Of a DNA stretch of 64,000 nt, positions 33,322 through 40,887 are shown piece by piece. How positions within the stretch are numbered: position 1 is the first letter of the stretch; each line of letters opens with the position of its first letter. The position numbers and the translations under genes were made by a program. The notes under the pieces are model-generated. The model had not been told where the DNA came from. It searched no databases and saw only the letters and a list, made by a program, of their open reading frames with translations. Origin of the DNA: Actinospica robiniae DSM 44927 (GTDB taxonomy: Bacteria > Actinomycetota > Actinomycetes > Streptomycetales > Catenulisporaceae); NCBI RefSeq assembly GCF_000504285.1, contig NZ_KI632511.1, forward strand, positions 8,166,154-8,230,153, written 5' to 3'.

Positions 33322-34449
33322 GTGACCGCGGACGAGTCCCACCCGTCGCACGGGCGCAAGCCCACACCCTCGTTGACCATCTACGACGTCGCGCGCACGG
33401 CCGGAGTCTCGATCGCCTCCGTCTCCCGCGTGCTCAACGGGCACTCCACCCCGAGGCCGGAGACCAGGGACCGGGTGCTGCGCGCCGTGCAGGAGCTCGG
33501 CTTCGTCCCGGACGGCGCCGCGCGCGCCCTCTCCAGCCGGCTCAAGGAGGTCGTCTCGGTGGTCTTCCGCCGTCCGCGCGCCGAACCGGCCGCCGACGCG
33601 GAGTTCGACGACGAGGCCGACAGCCTCGTCTTCATGGACGTGCTCAACCGCGGTATCGAGGTCGCCGCCCAGCTCGAGGGCTTCGATCTGCTGCTCAGCT
33701 CGGTCGACGTGCACGAGCACAGCCCCGGCGGCAAGGTCGCCAAGCTGGCCGGCAAGAGCGACGGGATCATCCTGCACGACCGTGTGCTCAACCCCAACGG
33801 CGTGATCCGGCTGGCCGACCGCATCCCGGTCGTCACGCTGGCTGGCTCGCCCACCCGGGCCAGCGTCAACATCGGCGGCGACAACCCCGCCGGCATGCGC
33901 GATCTGGCCCGGCACGTCCTCGGGGACCACGGCTACGACTCCATCGCCTACCTCTCCGGCCACGCCGACAGCCCCGACAACCTCGCCCGCGGCAAAGCGG
34001 TGCGCGAGGTGGCCGAGGAGTTCGGCGTCCCGTTCGAGGACGGACCCAACTGGTACGGCGAGTACTCGGCAGCCGGCGGCGCGCGGGTCGTGCGCAGGCT
34101 GATCGAGGAGGGCGGACGCATCCCCCGGGTGATCTGCTGCGCCAACGACCAGTCCGCCCTCGGCGTCATCAACGAGCTGCGACGGCGCGGTCTGAAGGTT
34201 CCGGACGACGTCGCCGTCACCGGCTTCGACGACATCGCTGTGGCCCGCCACGTGAGCCCCTCCCTGACCACGGTGCGCCAGCCGATCGAACGGCTCGGCG
34301 CGCTCGCGTTCGAAACCCTGTACACCATGATCAGCGGGGAGCGGCCGGCGGAACGCCAGATCGTCCTGCCGGTCCAGGTCGTGCTCCGGTCCAGCTGCGG
34401 CTGCCGGCCCGAATCCGCGCCCGCCGTCGGCGCCCATTCCGTGAGGTGA
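33322..34449 (+). CDS. LacI family regulator of the glycan/ABC locus
   Basis: About 375 residues. The HTH is LTIYDVARTAGVSIASVSRVLNG, the hinge PDGAARALSS, and a sugar-sensing domain with FDDIAVARHVSPSLTTVRQP closes the protein. An insertion of acidic residues near residue 95 (EPAADAEFDDEADS) is unusual. GTG 33322 has GGGAGG 11 nt upstream; a GTG at 33250 is in frame but lacks a site. The first ABC permease starts 7 nt after its stop, so regulator and importer share a transcript. Its operators are probably the boxes at 33105-33169. Confidence 0.88.
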   Translation: MTADESHPSHGRKPTPSLTIYDVARTAGVSIASVSRVLNGHSTPRPETRDRVLRAVQELGFVPDGAARALSSRLKEVVSVVFRRPRAEPAADAEFDDEADSLVFMDVLNRGIEVAAQLEGFDLLLSSVDVHEHSPGGKVAKLAGKSDGIILHDRVLNPNGVIRLADRIPVVTLAGSPTRASVNIGGDNPAGMRDLARHVLGDHGYDSIAYLSGHADSPDNLARGKAVREVAEEFGVPFEDGPNWYGEYSAAGGARVVRRLIEEGGRIPRVICCANDQSALGVINELRRRGLKVPDDVAVTGFDDIAVARHVSPSLTTVRQPIERLGALAFETLYTMISGERPAERQIVLPVQVVLRSSCGCRPESAPAVGAHSVR

Positions 34450-34456
34450 CACCAGG

Positions 34457-35446
34457 ATGCCCCTGCTGATACGAAGGATCGGCTTCTATCTGATCGCCGC
34501 GTACGTGGCGATCACGCTGGACTTCTTCATACCCCGGATGCTGCCGGGTGATGCGCTCGACGCGATCATCGCGCAGATGCGCACGAATGTGACGCCGCAA
34601 CAGCTGGCCGCGATGGCCTCGCAGTACGGCGTCGACAGCAAGGAGAGCCTGCTCTCGCAGTACTTCACCTACATCGGCCACACGGTCTCCGGCAACCTCG
34701 GCTTCTCGGTCTCGAAGCAGGTCCCGGTCTCCACGGTGCTCGGCGGCGACCTGCCCTGGACCATCGGCCTGATCGGGTCGGCCACCGTGGTGGCCTTCGT
34801 CCTCGGCACCCTGATCGGCGTGATGGCCGGCTGGCGGCGCGGCGGACTGCTGGACGCGATCGTCCCGGTCTCCACGTTCTTCCAGGCCATCCCGTACTTC
34901 GTGCTCGGCCTGCTGCTGCTGATCGTGTTCGCCTCCGACCTGCACTGGTTCCCGATCGGCGGCGGGTACGACACCACCAGCCGGTACGTCACCTATGTGC
35001 AGGGCTGGAACTGGCCGTACATGTCCAGCGTGCTCCAGCACCTGGTGCTGCCCGGGGTGACGGTGGTGCTCGCCTCGATCGCGGGCTGGATCGTGGGCAT
35101 GCGCAACATGATGATCACCACCATGGACGAGGACTACGTCCTGGTCGCCGCGGCCAAGGGGCTGCGCAAGGCCAAGGTGATCAGCATCGCGGCGCGCAAC
35201 GCCATCCTGCCGACGATCTCCAACTTCACGCTCTCCATCAGCCTCGTGGTCACCGGCGCGATCCTGGTCGAAGTGGTCTTCGACTACCCCGGCGTCGGCT
35301 ACGAGATGTTCAACGCGGTCACCGGCGCCGACTACCCGCTGATCCAGGGAATCCTGATCATCGTCACGTTCGCGGTGCTGGCCGCGAACTTCCTGGCCGA
35401 CCTGGCCTACGTCGCCCTCGACCCCCGCTCGCGCAGAGAGGCCTGA
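34457..35446 (+). CDS. ABC importer permease, DppB/OppB type
   Basis: 329-residue integral membrane protein of the peptide/nickel ABC permease family. It has a hydrophobic N-terminal span (FYLIAAYVAITLDFFIPRMLPGD), an EAA-like loop near the C-terminal third (AAAKGLRKAKVISIAARNAILP) and about six spans. It forms the heterodimeric channel with the next gene product. The location behind a LacI gene and between glycosidases suggests oligosaccharide uptake, as known for Opp-type systems in thermophiles and actinobacteria. The ATG is 7 nt after the regulator's stop. Confidence 0.92.
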   Translation: MPLLIRRIGFYLIAAYVAITLDFFIPRMLPGDALDAIIAQMRTNVTPQQLAAMASQYGVDSKESLLSQYFTYIGHTVSGNLGFSVSKQVPVSTVLGGDLPWTIGLIGSATVVAFVLGTLIGVMAGWRRGGLLDAIVPVSTFFQAIPYFVLGLLLLIVFASDLHWFPIGGGYDTTSRYVTYVQGWNWPYMSSVLQHLVLPGVTVVLASIAGWIVGMRNMMITTMDEDYVLVAAAKGLRKAKVISIAARNAILPTISNFTLSISLVVTGAILVEVVFDYPGVGYEMFNAVTGADYPLIQGILIIVTFAVLAANFLADLAYVALDPRSRREA

Positions 35447-35450
35447 TCCG

Positions 35451-36455
35451 ATGACCTCGACTCTTCCGACCGAGGCCGTGACGGGCGGTGGCTCGGCCAC
35501 GCCCGCCGCACCGGCCCGCCGCAAGCGCCGCCGCTTCCCGATCAAGGTCCAGGTCGGCGCGTTCATCACGCTCTTCTTCATCGTCCTGGCGCTGTTCGGC
35601 CCCGAGCTCGCGCCGCACACCGCGGCCTGGGTGAACAACTCCACCAACGGCGTGCCGCAGGCCCCGAGCGGCAAGCTCTGGCTCGGCACGGACAACACGC
35701 AGCACGACCTGTACTCGCAGCTGCTGATCGGCTCCCGCTCCACCCTGCTGATCTCGTTCCTGGCCGGCATCTTCGCCACCGTGCTCTCGGTCGCGGTCGG
35801 CGTCACCTCCGGCTACCTGGGCGGAGTGACCGACGAGGTCCTCTCGATCATCACCAACATCTTCCTGGCCCTGCCGGGCCTGCTGATCCTGATGGTGATC
35901 ATCAGCCCCCTGCCGGCCGGGGACAAGAGCAACTCGATGGTGATCGGCATCGTGGTCGCGATCAGCTCCTGGGCCTACGGCGCCCGGGCGCTGCGGGCGC
36001 AGACGCTGTCGCTGCGGGACCAGGACTACGTGGTCTCGGCCCGGGTGATCGGCGAGCGCAGGCCGCGCATCGTCATCTTCGAGATCCTGCCGAACCTGCT
36101 GCCGATCGTGGCCGCGTCCTTCATCTTCACCGTGATCTACGGCATGGGCGTGTACGTCGCGCTGTGCTACCTCGGTGTGGTCAGCCCGGCCTCCGGCTCC
36201 TGGGGCACCATGCTCGAGACCGCCCAGGCCAACGGCGCGATCGAGGCTAACCAGTGGTGGTGGTACCTGCCGCCGGCCCTGTGCGTGGCGCTGGTCGGCA
36301 TCGGCCTGGCCCTGCTCAACTTCGGCATCGACGAGATCATCAACCCGCGTATCCGCTCGAGCCGGTCCAAGCGCCGGGACGTGAAGTTCCAGCTCGGCCT
36401 GACGCCGGTCGTGCGCGCCCAGACGACGCCCGTGGTGGAAGGGGAGCAGCTGTGA
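35451..36455 (+). CDS. ABC importer permease, DppC/OppC type
   Basis: 334-residue second permease, with the typical cytoplasmic N-terminal extension before the first span (KRRRFPIKVQVGAFITLFFIVLALFGPELAP) and the LGTDNTQHDLYSQLLIGSRSTL block that marks DppC. The EAA loop is at VVSARVIGERRPRIVIFEILPN. It starts 4 nt after dppB-like stops, and its own stop overlaps the next gene's GTG, so the four genes are tightly coupled. Confidence 0.92.
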   Translation: MTSTLPTEAVTGGGSATPAAPARRKRRRFPIKVQVGAFITLFFIVLALFGPELAPHTAAWVNNSTNGVPQAPSGKLWLGTDNTQHDLYSQLLIGSRSTLLISFLAGIFATVLSVAVGVTSGYLGGVTDEVLSIITNIFLALPGLLILMVIISPLPAGDKSNSMVIGIVVAISSWAYGARALRAQTLSLRDQDYVVSARVIGERRPRIVIFEILPNLLPIVAASFIFTVIYGMGVYVALCYLGVVSPASGSWGTMLETAQANGAIEANQWWWYLPPALCVALVGIGLALLNFGIDEIINPRIRSSRSKRRDVKFQLGLTPVVRAQTTPVVEGEQL

Positions 36456-37624
36456 CCACCGCTTCGACCTCCCGGGCCGGCGGCTACGCCGGTCCCACGC
36501 TCGGCGAGCCCGTGCTCGAGGTGCGCAACCTGTGCATCGACTACGGCATGCCCGAGGACGGCGGCGTGCGCGCCGTCACCGATGTCAGCTTCACCCTGCG
36601 GCGCGGCGAGGTGCTCGGCCTGGCCGGCGAGTCCGGCTCGGGCAAGTCCACGCTGGCCTACGCGATCCCCCGGCTGCTGCGCGCACCGGGCGTGATCACC
36701 GGCGGCGAGGTGCTCTTCCACCAGCGTCCGGCCGGCGGCGGCGAGCCGCAGACCGTGGACATGCTGGCGGCGGACGCCGGGATCCTGTCCGGGATCCGCT
36801 GGGTGGACCTGTCCATGGTGTTCCAGAGCGCGATGCACGCGCTCAACCCGGTGGCCCGGATCGACAGCCAGCTGACCGACGTGGTGCGCCGGCACCGTCC
36901 GGACTGGACCGCGGCGCAGCGCAAGGACCGCGCGGTCGAGCTGCTGCACATGGTCGGCATCAGCGAGGACCGACTGCGTTCCTACCCGCACGAGCTGTCC
37001 GGCGGCATGCGCCAGCGTGTGATGATCGCGATGGCCCTCGCGCTCGAGCCGAGCCTGGTCATCATGGACGAGCCGACCACCGCGCTGGACGTGGTGACCC
37101 AGCGGGAGATCCTCGAGGAGCTCATGGGGCTGCGCGAGCGGCTGGGCTTCGCGGTCATCTTCATCACCCACGACCTCTCGCTGCTGCTCGAACTGGCCGA
37201 CACCATCGCGATCATGTACGCGGGCCGGCTGGTGGAGATGGCCTCGGCCGCCGAGCTGGTGCGCTCCCCGCGCCACCCGTACAGCCACGGCCTGCTCAAC
37301 TCCTTCCCGGCGCTGCACGGCGAGAAGGTGCGGATGGTCGGCATCCCGGGCTCCCCGCCGTCGCTGCGGGCGATGCCCTCGGGCTGCAAGTTCCACCTGC
37401 GCTGCCCGCACGTGGCCGAGGCCTGCAAGACGGCCGAGCCGCGGCTGGCCCACCCGATCGGCTCGCGCAGCGACCGCACCGTCGCCTGCACCCTGCAGGA
37501 CGGCACCCGCACTCCCCCGGCCGCGCTCGCCCTGCCCGACCCGGACGCGACCCCCGCCCGGCACGCGGCGGTCATCCCCGCGGCAGACCCCCGCACGAAC
37601 CTCACCGTGGGAGACCTCTCATGA
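36452..37624 (+). CDS. ABC importer ATPase, DppD/OppD type
   Basis: 390-residue ATPase with Walker [10 protein letters not shown], signature LSGGMRQR, Walker [13 protein letters not shown] and the switch histidine in FITHDLSL. The C-terminal oligopeptide-transporter extension [14 protein letters not shown] probably binds an iron-sulfur cluster or stabilises the dimer. GTG 36452 overlaps the preceding stop (GTGA). It powers uptake together with the following ATPase. Confidence 0.93.
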   Translation: MTTASTSRAGGYAGPTLGEPVLEVRNLCIDYGMPEDGGVRAVTDVSFTLRRGEVLGLAGESGSGKSTLAYAIPRLLRAPGVITGGEVLFHQRPAGGGEPQTVDMLAADAGILSGIRWVDLSMVFQSAMHALNPVARIDSQLTDVVRRHRPDWTAAQRKDRAVELLHMVGISEDRLRSYPHELSGGMRQRVMIAMALALEPSLVIMDEPTTALDVVTQREILEELMGLRERLGFAVIFITHDLSLLLELADTIAIMYAGRLVEMASAAELVRSPRHPYSHGLLNSFPALHGEKVRMVGIPGSPPSLRAMPSGCKFHLRCPHVAEACKTAEPRLAHPIGSRSDRTVACTLQDGTRTPPAALALPDPDATPARHAAVIPAADPRTNLTVGDLS

Positions 37625-38658
37625 ACGACGCCACGACGCCCGCGGTGGTGCACGGACCCAAGCGCCCGGGCACCGCGGCCCTCGAGGCCCGCGGGGTCAC
37701 CAAGCACTTCCCGGTGGGACGCGGCCGGGTGGTGCACGCGGTCGAGGAGATCTCGATCGCGCTGCCCGAGGCCACCGTCACCGCCGTGGTGGGCGAGTCC
37801 GGCTCCGGCAAGTCGACCCTGGCCCGCCTGCTCACCGGCCTGATCAAGCCGACCTCGGGCACGCTGCTGCTGGACGGCAAGCCGGTGGGCACCAGCGCCC
37901 GGGCGCTGCGCGCGTACACCAGCGACGTGCACCTGGTGCTGCAGGACCCGTTCTCCTCGCTCAACTCGGCGCACCGGATCGGCTACCACATCGAGCGTCC
38001 GCTCAAGCTGCACACCAAGCTGCGCGGCGCCGAGCTCGAGGCGAAGGTGGTGGAGCTGCTCGATCGGGTCTCGCTCAGCCCCGGCGCCGAGTTCGCGGCG
38101 AAGTACCCGCACGAGCTCTCCGGCGGACAGCGCCAGCGCGTCGCCATCGCCCGCGGCCTGGCCGTGCGCCCCCGGGTGCTGCTGGCCGACGAGCCGGTGT
38201 CCATGCTCGACGTCTCCATCCGGCTCGGCGTGCTCAACCTGTTCGACGAGCTGCGCGAGAACGAGCGGCTGGCGATCCTGTACGTCACCCACGACATCGC
38301 CTCGGCCCGCTACCTGGCCGACACCATCGTGGTCATGTACGCGGGCCAGGTGGTCGAGTCCGGCCCGGCCGAGCAGATCACCGACGACCCGCAGCACCCT
38401 TACACCCAGCTGCTGCTGAGCGCGGCGCCCGACCCGGGCCGCGAGCAGGTGCCGGAGCTGCGCGGCCGCGGCGCCCCGCCGAGCCTGGTCAACCCGCCCA
38501 GCGGCTGCCGGTTCCACCCGCGCTGCCCGTTCGCGATGGCGGTGTGCAAGGAGCAGACCCCGCCGCCGCTGCCGGTCGGCAACGACCAGGTCGCCGCGTG
38601 CTGGCTGCACAGCCCGGAGCACCGGGCCGAGGCGGCCGAGGCCACCGCGCGGGTCTGA
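37621..38658 (+). CDS. ABC importer ATPase, DppF/OppF type
   Basis: 345-residue second ATPase: Walker [11 protein letters not shown]-loop VLQDPFSSLN, signature LSGGQRQR, Walker B VLLADEPVSMLD, then the C-terminal CRFHPRCPFAMAVC motif. ATG 37621 overlaps the previous stop (ATGA). It is the last gene of the regulator-transporter operon. The binding protein is encoded about 400 nt further on, behind its own structured leader. Confidence 0.93.
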   Translation: MNDATTPAVVHGPKRPGTAALEARGVTKHFPVGRGRVVHAVEEISIALPEATVTAVVGESGSGKSTLARLLTGLIKPTSGTLLLDGKPVGTSARALRAYTSDVHLVLQDPFSSLNSAHRIGYHIERPLKLHTKLRGAELEAKVVELLDRVSLSPGAEFAAKYPHELSGGQRQRVAIARGLAVRPRVLLADEPVSMLDVSIRLGVLNLFDELRENERLAILYVTHDIASARYLADTIVVMYAGQVVESGPAEQITDDPQHPYTQLLLSAAPDPGREQVPELRGRGAPPSLVNPPSGCRFHPRCPFAMAVCKEQTPPPLPVGNDQVAACWLHSPEHRAEAAEATARV

Positions 38659-38695
38659 GACCGAAGAGATCTCGCATCACGGAACGAGCGCACCG

Positions 38696-38760
38696 CCGCA
38701 CGACGCTTCGAGTACCAAGGCATCACCGCACCACCGCACGACGCTTCGAGTACCAAGGCA
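38696..38760 (+). repeat. 27-nt direct repeat pair, 38-nt period
   Basis: An identical 27-nt block (CCGCACGACGCTTCGAGT, then ACCAAGGCA) occurs at 38696-38722 and 38734-38760, followed by a decayed partial copy (CACCACCGCACC). It sits just after the ABC operon stop. The unit is not a palindrome. Confidence 0.75.
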
Positions 38761-38858
38761 CCACCGCACCACCACCGAGAACTTTCGATTCGACGAGGGA
38801 GAGCGGCGTGAAAGCCCTTTCTGTACGTCCAGGAACGCCGGGGTCCAAGCGGCCCGGC

Positions 38859-38891
38859 GTCGTCCGCCCCCCGCCTCGGGGGGCGGACGAC
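38859..38891 (+). terminator. strong hairpin between importer operon and binding-protein gene
   Basis: Perfect 14-bp stem GTCGTCCGCCCCCC / GGGGGGCGGACGAC with a 5-nt loop, about 200 nt after the ABC ATPase stop and 165 nt before the binding-protein start. It could end the operon transcript, or shield the 3' end or leader so that the binding protein is made in excess. Confidence 0.7.
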
Positions 38892-39055
38892 CGGCCGCGG
38901 AGCGGGAGAGACTCCCGCCTTCGGCCGCGCACCGACCACGGAGCGGGCCGATGGCAGTCGAAACCGCCCCGCACAACTCCATACAGCACACCTATAGCAG
39001 TGGTTGCTCAGGACTGGCCGGCATCGGAGCCGGTCGGATATAGGGAGCGTACATA

Positions 39056-40789
39056 ATGACACGCAGGACAACCACCACGGGGATCACGCTCGCTGCGGCG
39101 GCGTGCCTCGCCTTGGCGGCTTGCTCTTCGAGCGGCAGTCCCACTGGGGGCGGCAGCAGCAGCAAGGGTGGCGGCAGCAACGCGAACACCGCCCTCATCA
39201 TCGAGGACGCGACCGCCTCGACCGCCTACACGAACAACTTCAACCCGTTCGACGCCGGCGACTTCGTGCTCAGTGAGAACACCGTCTCGTTCATGTACGA
39301 GCCGCTCATGATGATCAACACGCTGAAGTCGACCCAGCCGCCGATTCCGTGGCTGGCCCAGAAGTTCGACTGGACCAACAACGGCAGGACGCTGACCATC
39401 TCGCTGAACCCGAACGCGAAGTGGTCCGACGGCTCGGCCCTGACCTCGGCGGACGTGGCCTTCACCTACCAGATGGTGACGACCGCGAAGAACTCCGCGA
39501 TGAACCTGCAGGGCATCCCGGCGGCGGCCTCGATCACCGAGCCGAGCGCGACTCAGGTCGTGATCAACTACGCGACCTCCGAGTCGGCGAACTACGTCGC
39601 GATCGCCGACCAGGTGATCGTGCAGAAGGCGCAGTGGTCCGCGATCTCCAACCCGGCGAAGTACGTGCTGCCGGGCGCCCAGGCCGTGGGCTCCGGCCCG
39701 TACGAGCTGGACACCTTCAGCGGCCAGGACGTCAAGTACAAGGCCAACCCGAGCTACTGGCAGGGTGCGCCGAAGGTCAAGGAACTGTCGATCCCGCTGT
39801 ACACCAGCAACGACGCCGCTTCCCTGGCCCTGTCCGCCGGCAACATCGACCTCGCCGGCAACGACATCAACAACGTGCTGAGCACGTTCGTGAACAAGGA
39901 CCCGGCGCACAACCACCTCTACCAGTCGGCGGCCCCGTACTTCCCGGCCTCCAACACGGTGAGCCTCCTGCTCAACACCCAGTCGAAGACGGAGCCGGCT
40001 CTGGGCGACGTCAACGTCCGCAAGGCGCTCAGCGCCGCGCTGGACCGGCAGTCCATGGCCACGCAGTGTGAGACCAACTACGAGCTGCCGGCGACCTCGT
40101 CCGGCGGTCTGACCCTGCCGATCGACCAGGCGGCCGAGAACCCGGCCACCACCGCTGACATCAAGTCCGGCCCGGACTCGGCGACCGTCACCTCCGACAT
40201 GCAGGCGGCGGGCTACACCCTGACCAACGGCAAGTGGATGAAGGCCGGCAAGGGGATCACCTTCTCGATCATCGACCCGAACACCTTCAGCGACTACTGG
40301 TGCGACGCCCAGGCCATGGCGACCGGTCTGACCAAGGCCGGCTTCAACGTGACCGCCTCCGGCAACTACACGTACGACACCTGGACCCAGGCGATCACCA
40401 CCGGTAACTTCACCGCGGCCCTGCACTGGGGCCAGGGTTCGACCCCGTTCCAGCGTGACCAGTTCATCCTGGACTACACCCAGTCGGCGCCGGAAGGCTC
40501 CGCGGCGGCCGGCGACTACGACCGCTACACCAGCGCCGACGCGACCAAGGCCGTCAAGGACTACGAGTCGGCCACGAGCGCCCAGGACCAGCAGGCCGCT
40601 CTGAACGAGATGCAGTCGGTGTTCTCGAAGGACATGCCCGCCATCCCGGTGCTCTACGGGGCCGCGTGGTACGAGTACAACGACTCGCACTTCACCGGCT
40701 GGCCCACTTCGGCGAACCCGTACATCAACCCGTCGCCGCAGTACCAGGCCTACGAGTACCTCGTGTGGAACCTCACCCCGGTCTCGTAA
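39056..40789 (+). CDS. extracellular solute-binding lipoprotein, family 5
   Basis: 577-residue substrate-binding protein of the peptide/oligosaccharide (SBP_bac_5) family. Lipobox LAAC places the lipid-modified cysteine at residue 23, followed by a Gly/Ser tether. Domain landmarks are FVLSENTVSFMYEPLM, ISLNPNAKWSDGSALTSADVAFTYQ, VNVRKALSAALDRQSMA and the C-terminal MPAIPVLYGAAWYEY. It delivers ligand to the upstream ABC importer. Between LacI, GH30 and GH3 genes the ligand is more likely a glycan than a peptide. A terminator follows the gene. Confidence 0.93.
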   Translation: MTRRTTTTGITLAAAACLALAACSSSGSPTGGGSSSKGGGSNANTALIIEDATASTAYTNNFNPFDAGDFVLSENTVSFMYEPLMMINTLKSTQPPIPWLAQKFDWTNNGRTLTISLNPNAKWSDGSALTSADVAFTYQMVTTAKNSAMNLQGIPAAASITEPSATQVVINYATSESANYVAIADQVIVQKAQWSAISNPAKYVLPGAQAVGSGPYELDTFSGQDVKYKANPSYWQGAPKVKELSIPLYTSNDAASLALSAGNIDLAGNDINNVLSTFVNKDPAHNHLYQSAAPYFPASNTVSLLLNTQSKTEPALGDVNVRKALSAALDRQSMATQCETNYELPATSSGGLTLPIDQAAENPATTADIKSGPDSATVTSDMQAAGYTLTNGKWMKAGKGITFSIIDPNTFSDYWCDAQAMATGLTKAGFNVTASGNYTYDTWTQAITTGNFTAALHWGQGSTPFQRDQFILDYTQSAPEGSAAAGDYDRYTSADATKAVKDYESATSAQDQQAALNEMQSVFSKDMPAIPVLYGAAWYEYNDSHFTGWPTSANPYINPSPQYQAYEYLVWNLTPVS

Positions 40790-40806
40790 TCGCTTAACCG
40801 AGTCCG

Positions 40807-40845
40807 CCCCGGATCCGCGCAGCCGCACTCTGCGCGGACCCGGGG
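40807..40845 (+). terminator. hairpin terminator after the binding-protein gene
   Basis: Stem CCCCGGATCCGCGCAG / CTGCGCGGACCCGGGG (16 bp, one mismatch) with a 7-nt loop, followed by CTCCTCTTGCC. It begins 18 nt after the stop and precedes the GH3 gene by 42 nt, so GH3 expression would rely on read-through or a promoter in that short gap. Confidence 0.75.
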
Positions 40846-40887
40846 CTCCTCTTGCCATCCGCAAGCCCTCAGGAGCAAGGAGGCCCG

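Larger units (their letters stand above)
38659..39055. other. structured intergenic leader before the binding-protein gene
   Basis: Non-coding gap of ~400 nt. It holds two 27-nt direct repeats, a strong 14-bp hairpin (both listed separately) and, nearer the gene, a lower-GC stretch (CACACCTATAGCAGTGG) that could hold the promoter of the binding-protein gene. Short frames here lack coding character. Confidence 0.5.

Noticed and set aside
38696-38760. Short CRISPR-like repeat pair
   Set aside because: Only two copies with an 11-nt interval and no cas genes; a simple direct repeat.
38544-39056. Plus-strand frame running through the gap before the binding-protein gene
   Set aside because: It is built of repeat and hairpin sequence, lacks a ribosome-binding site and has no recognisable domain.
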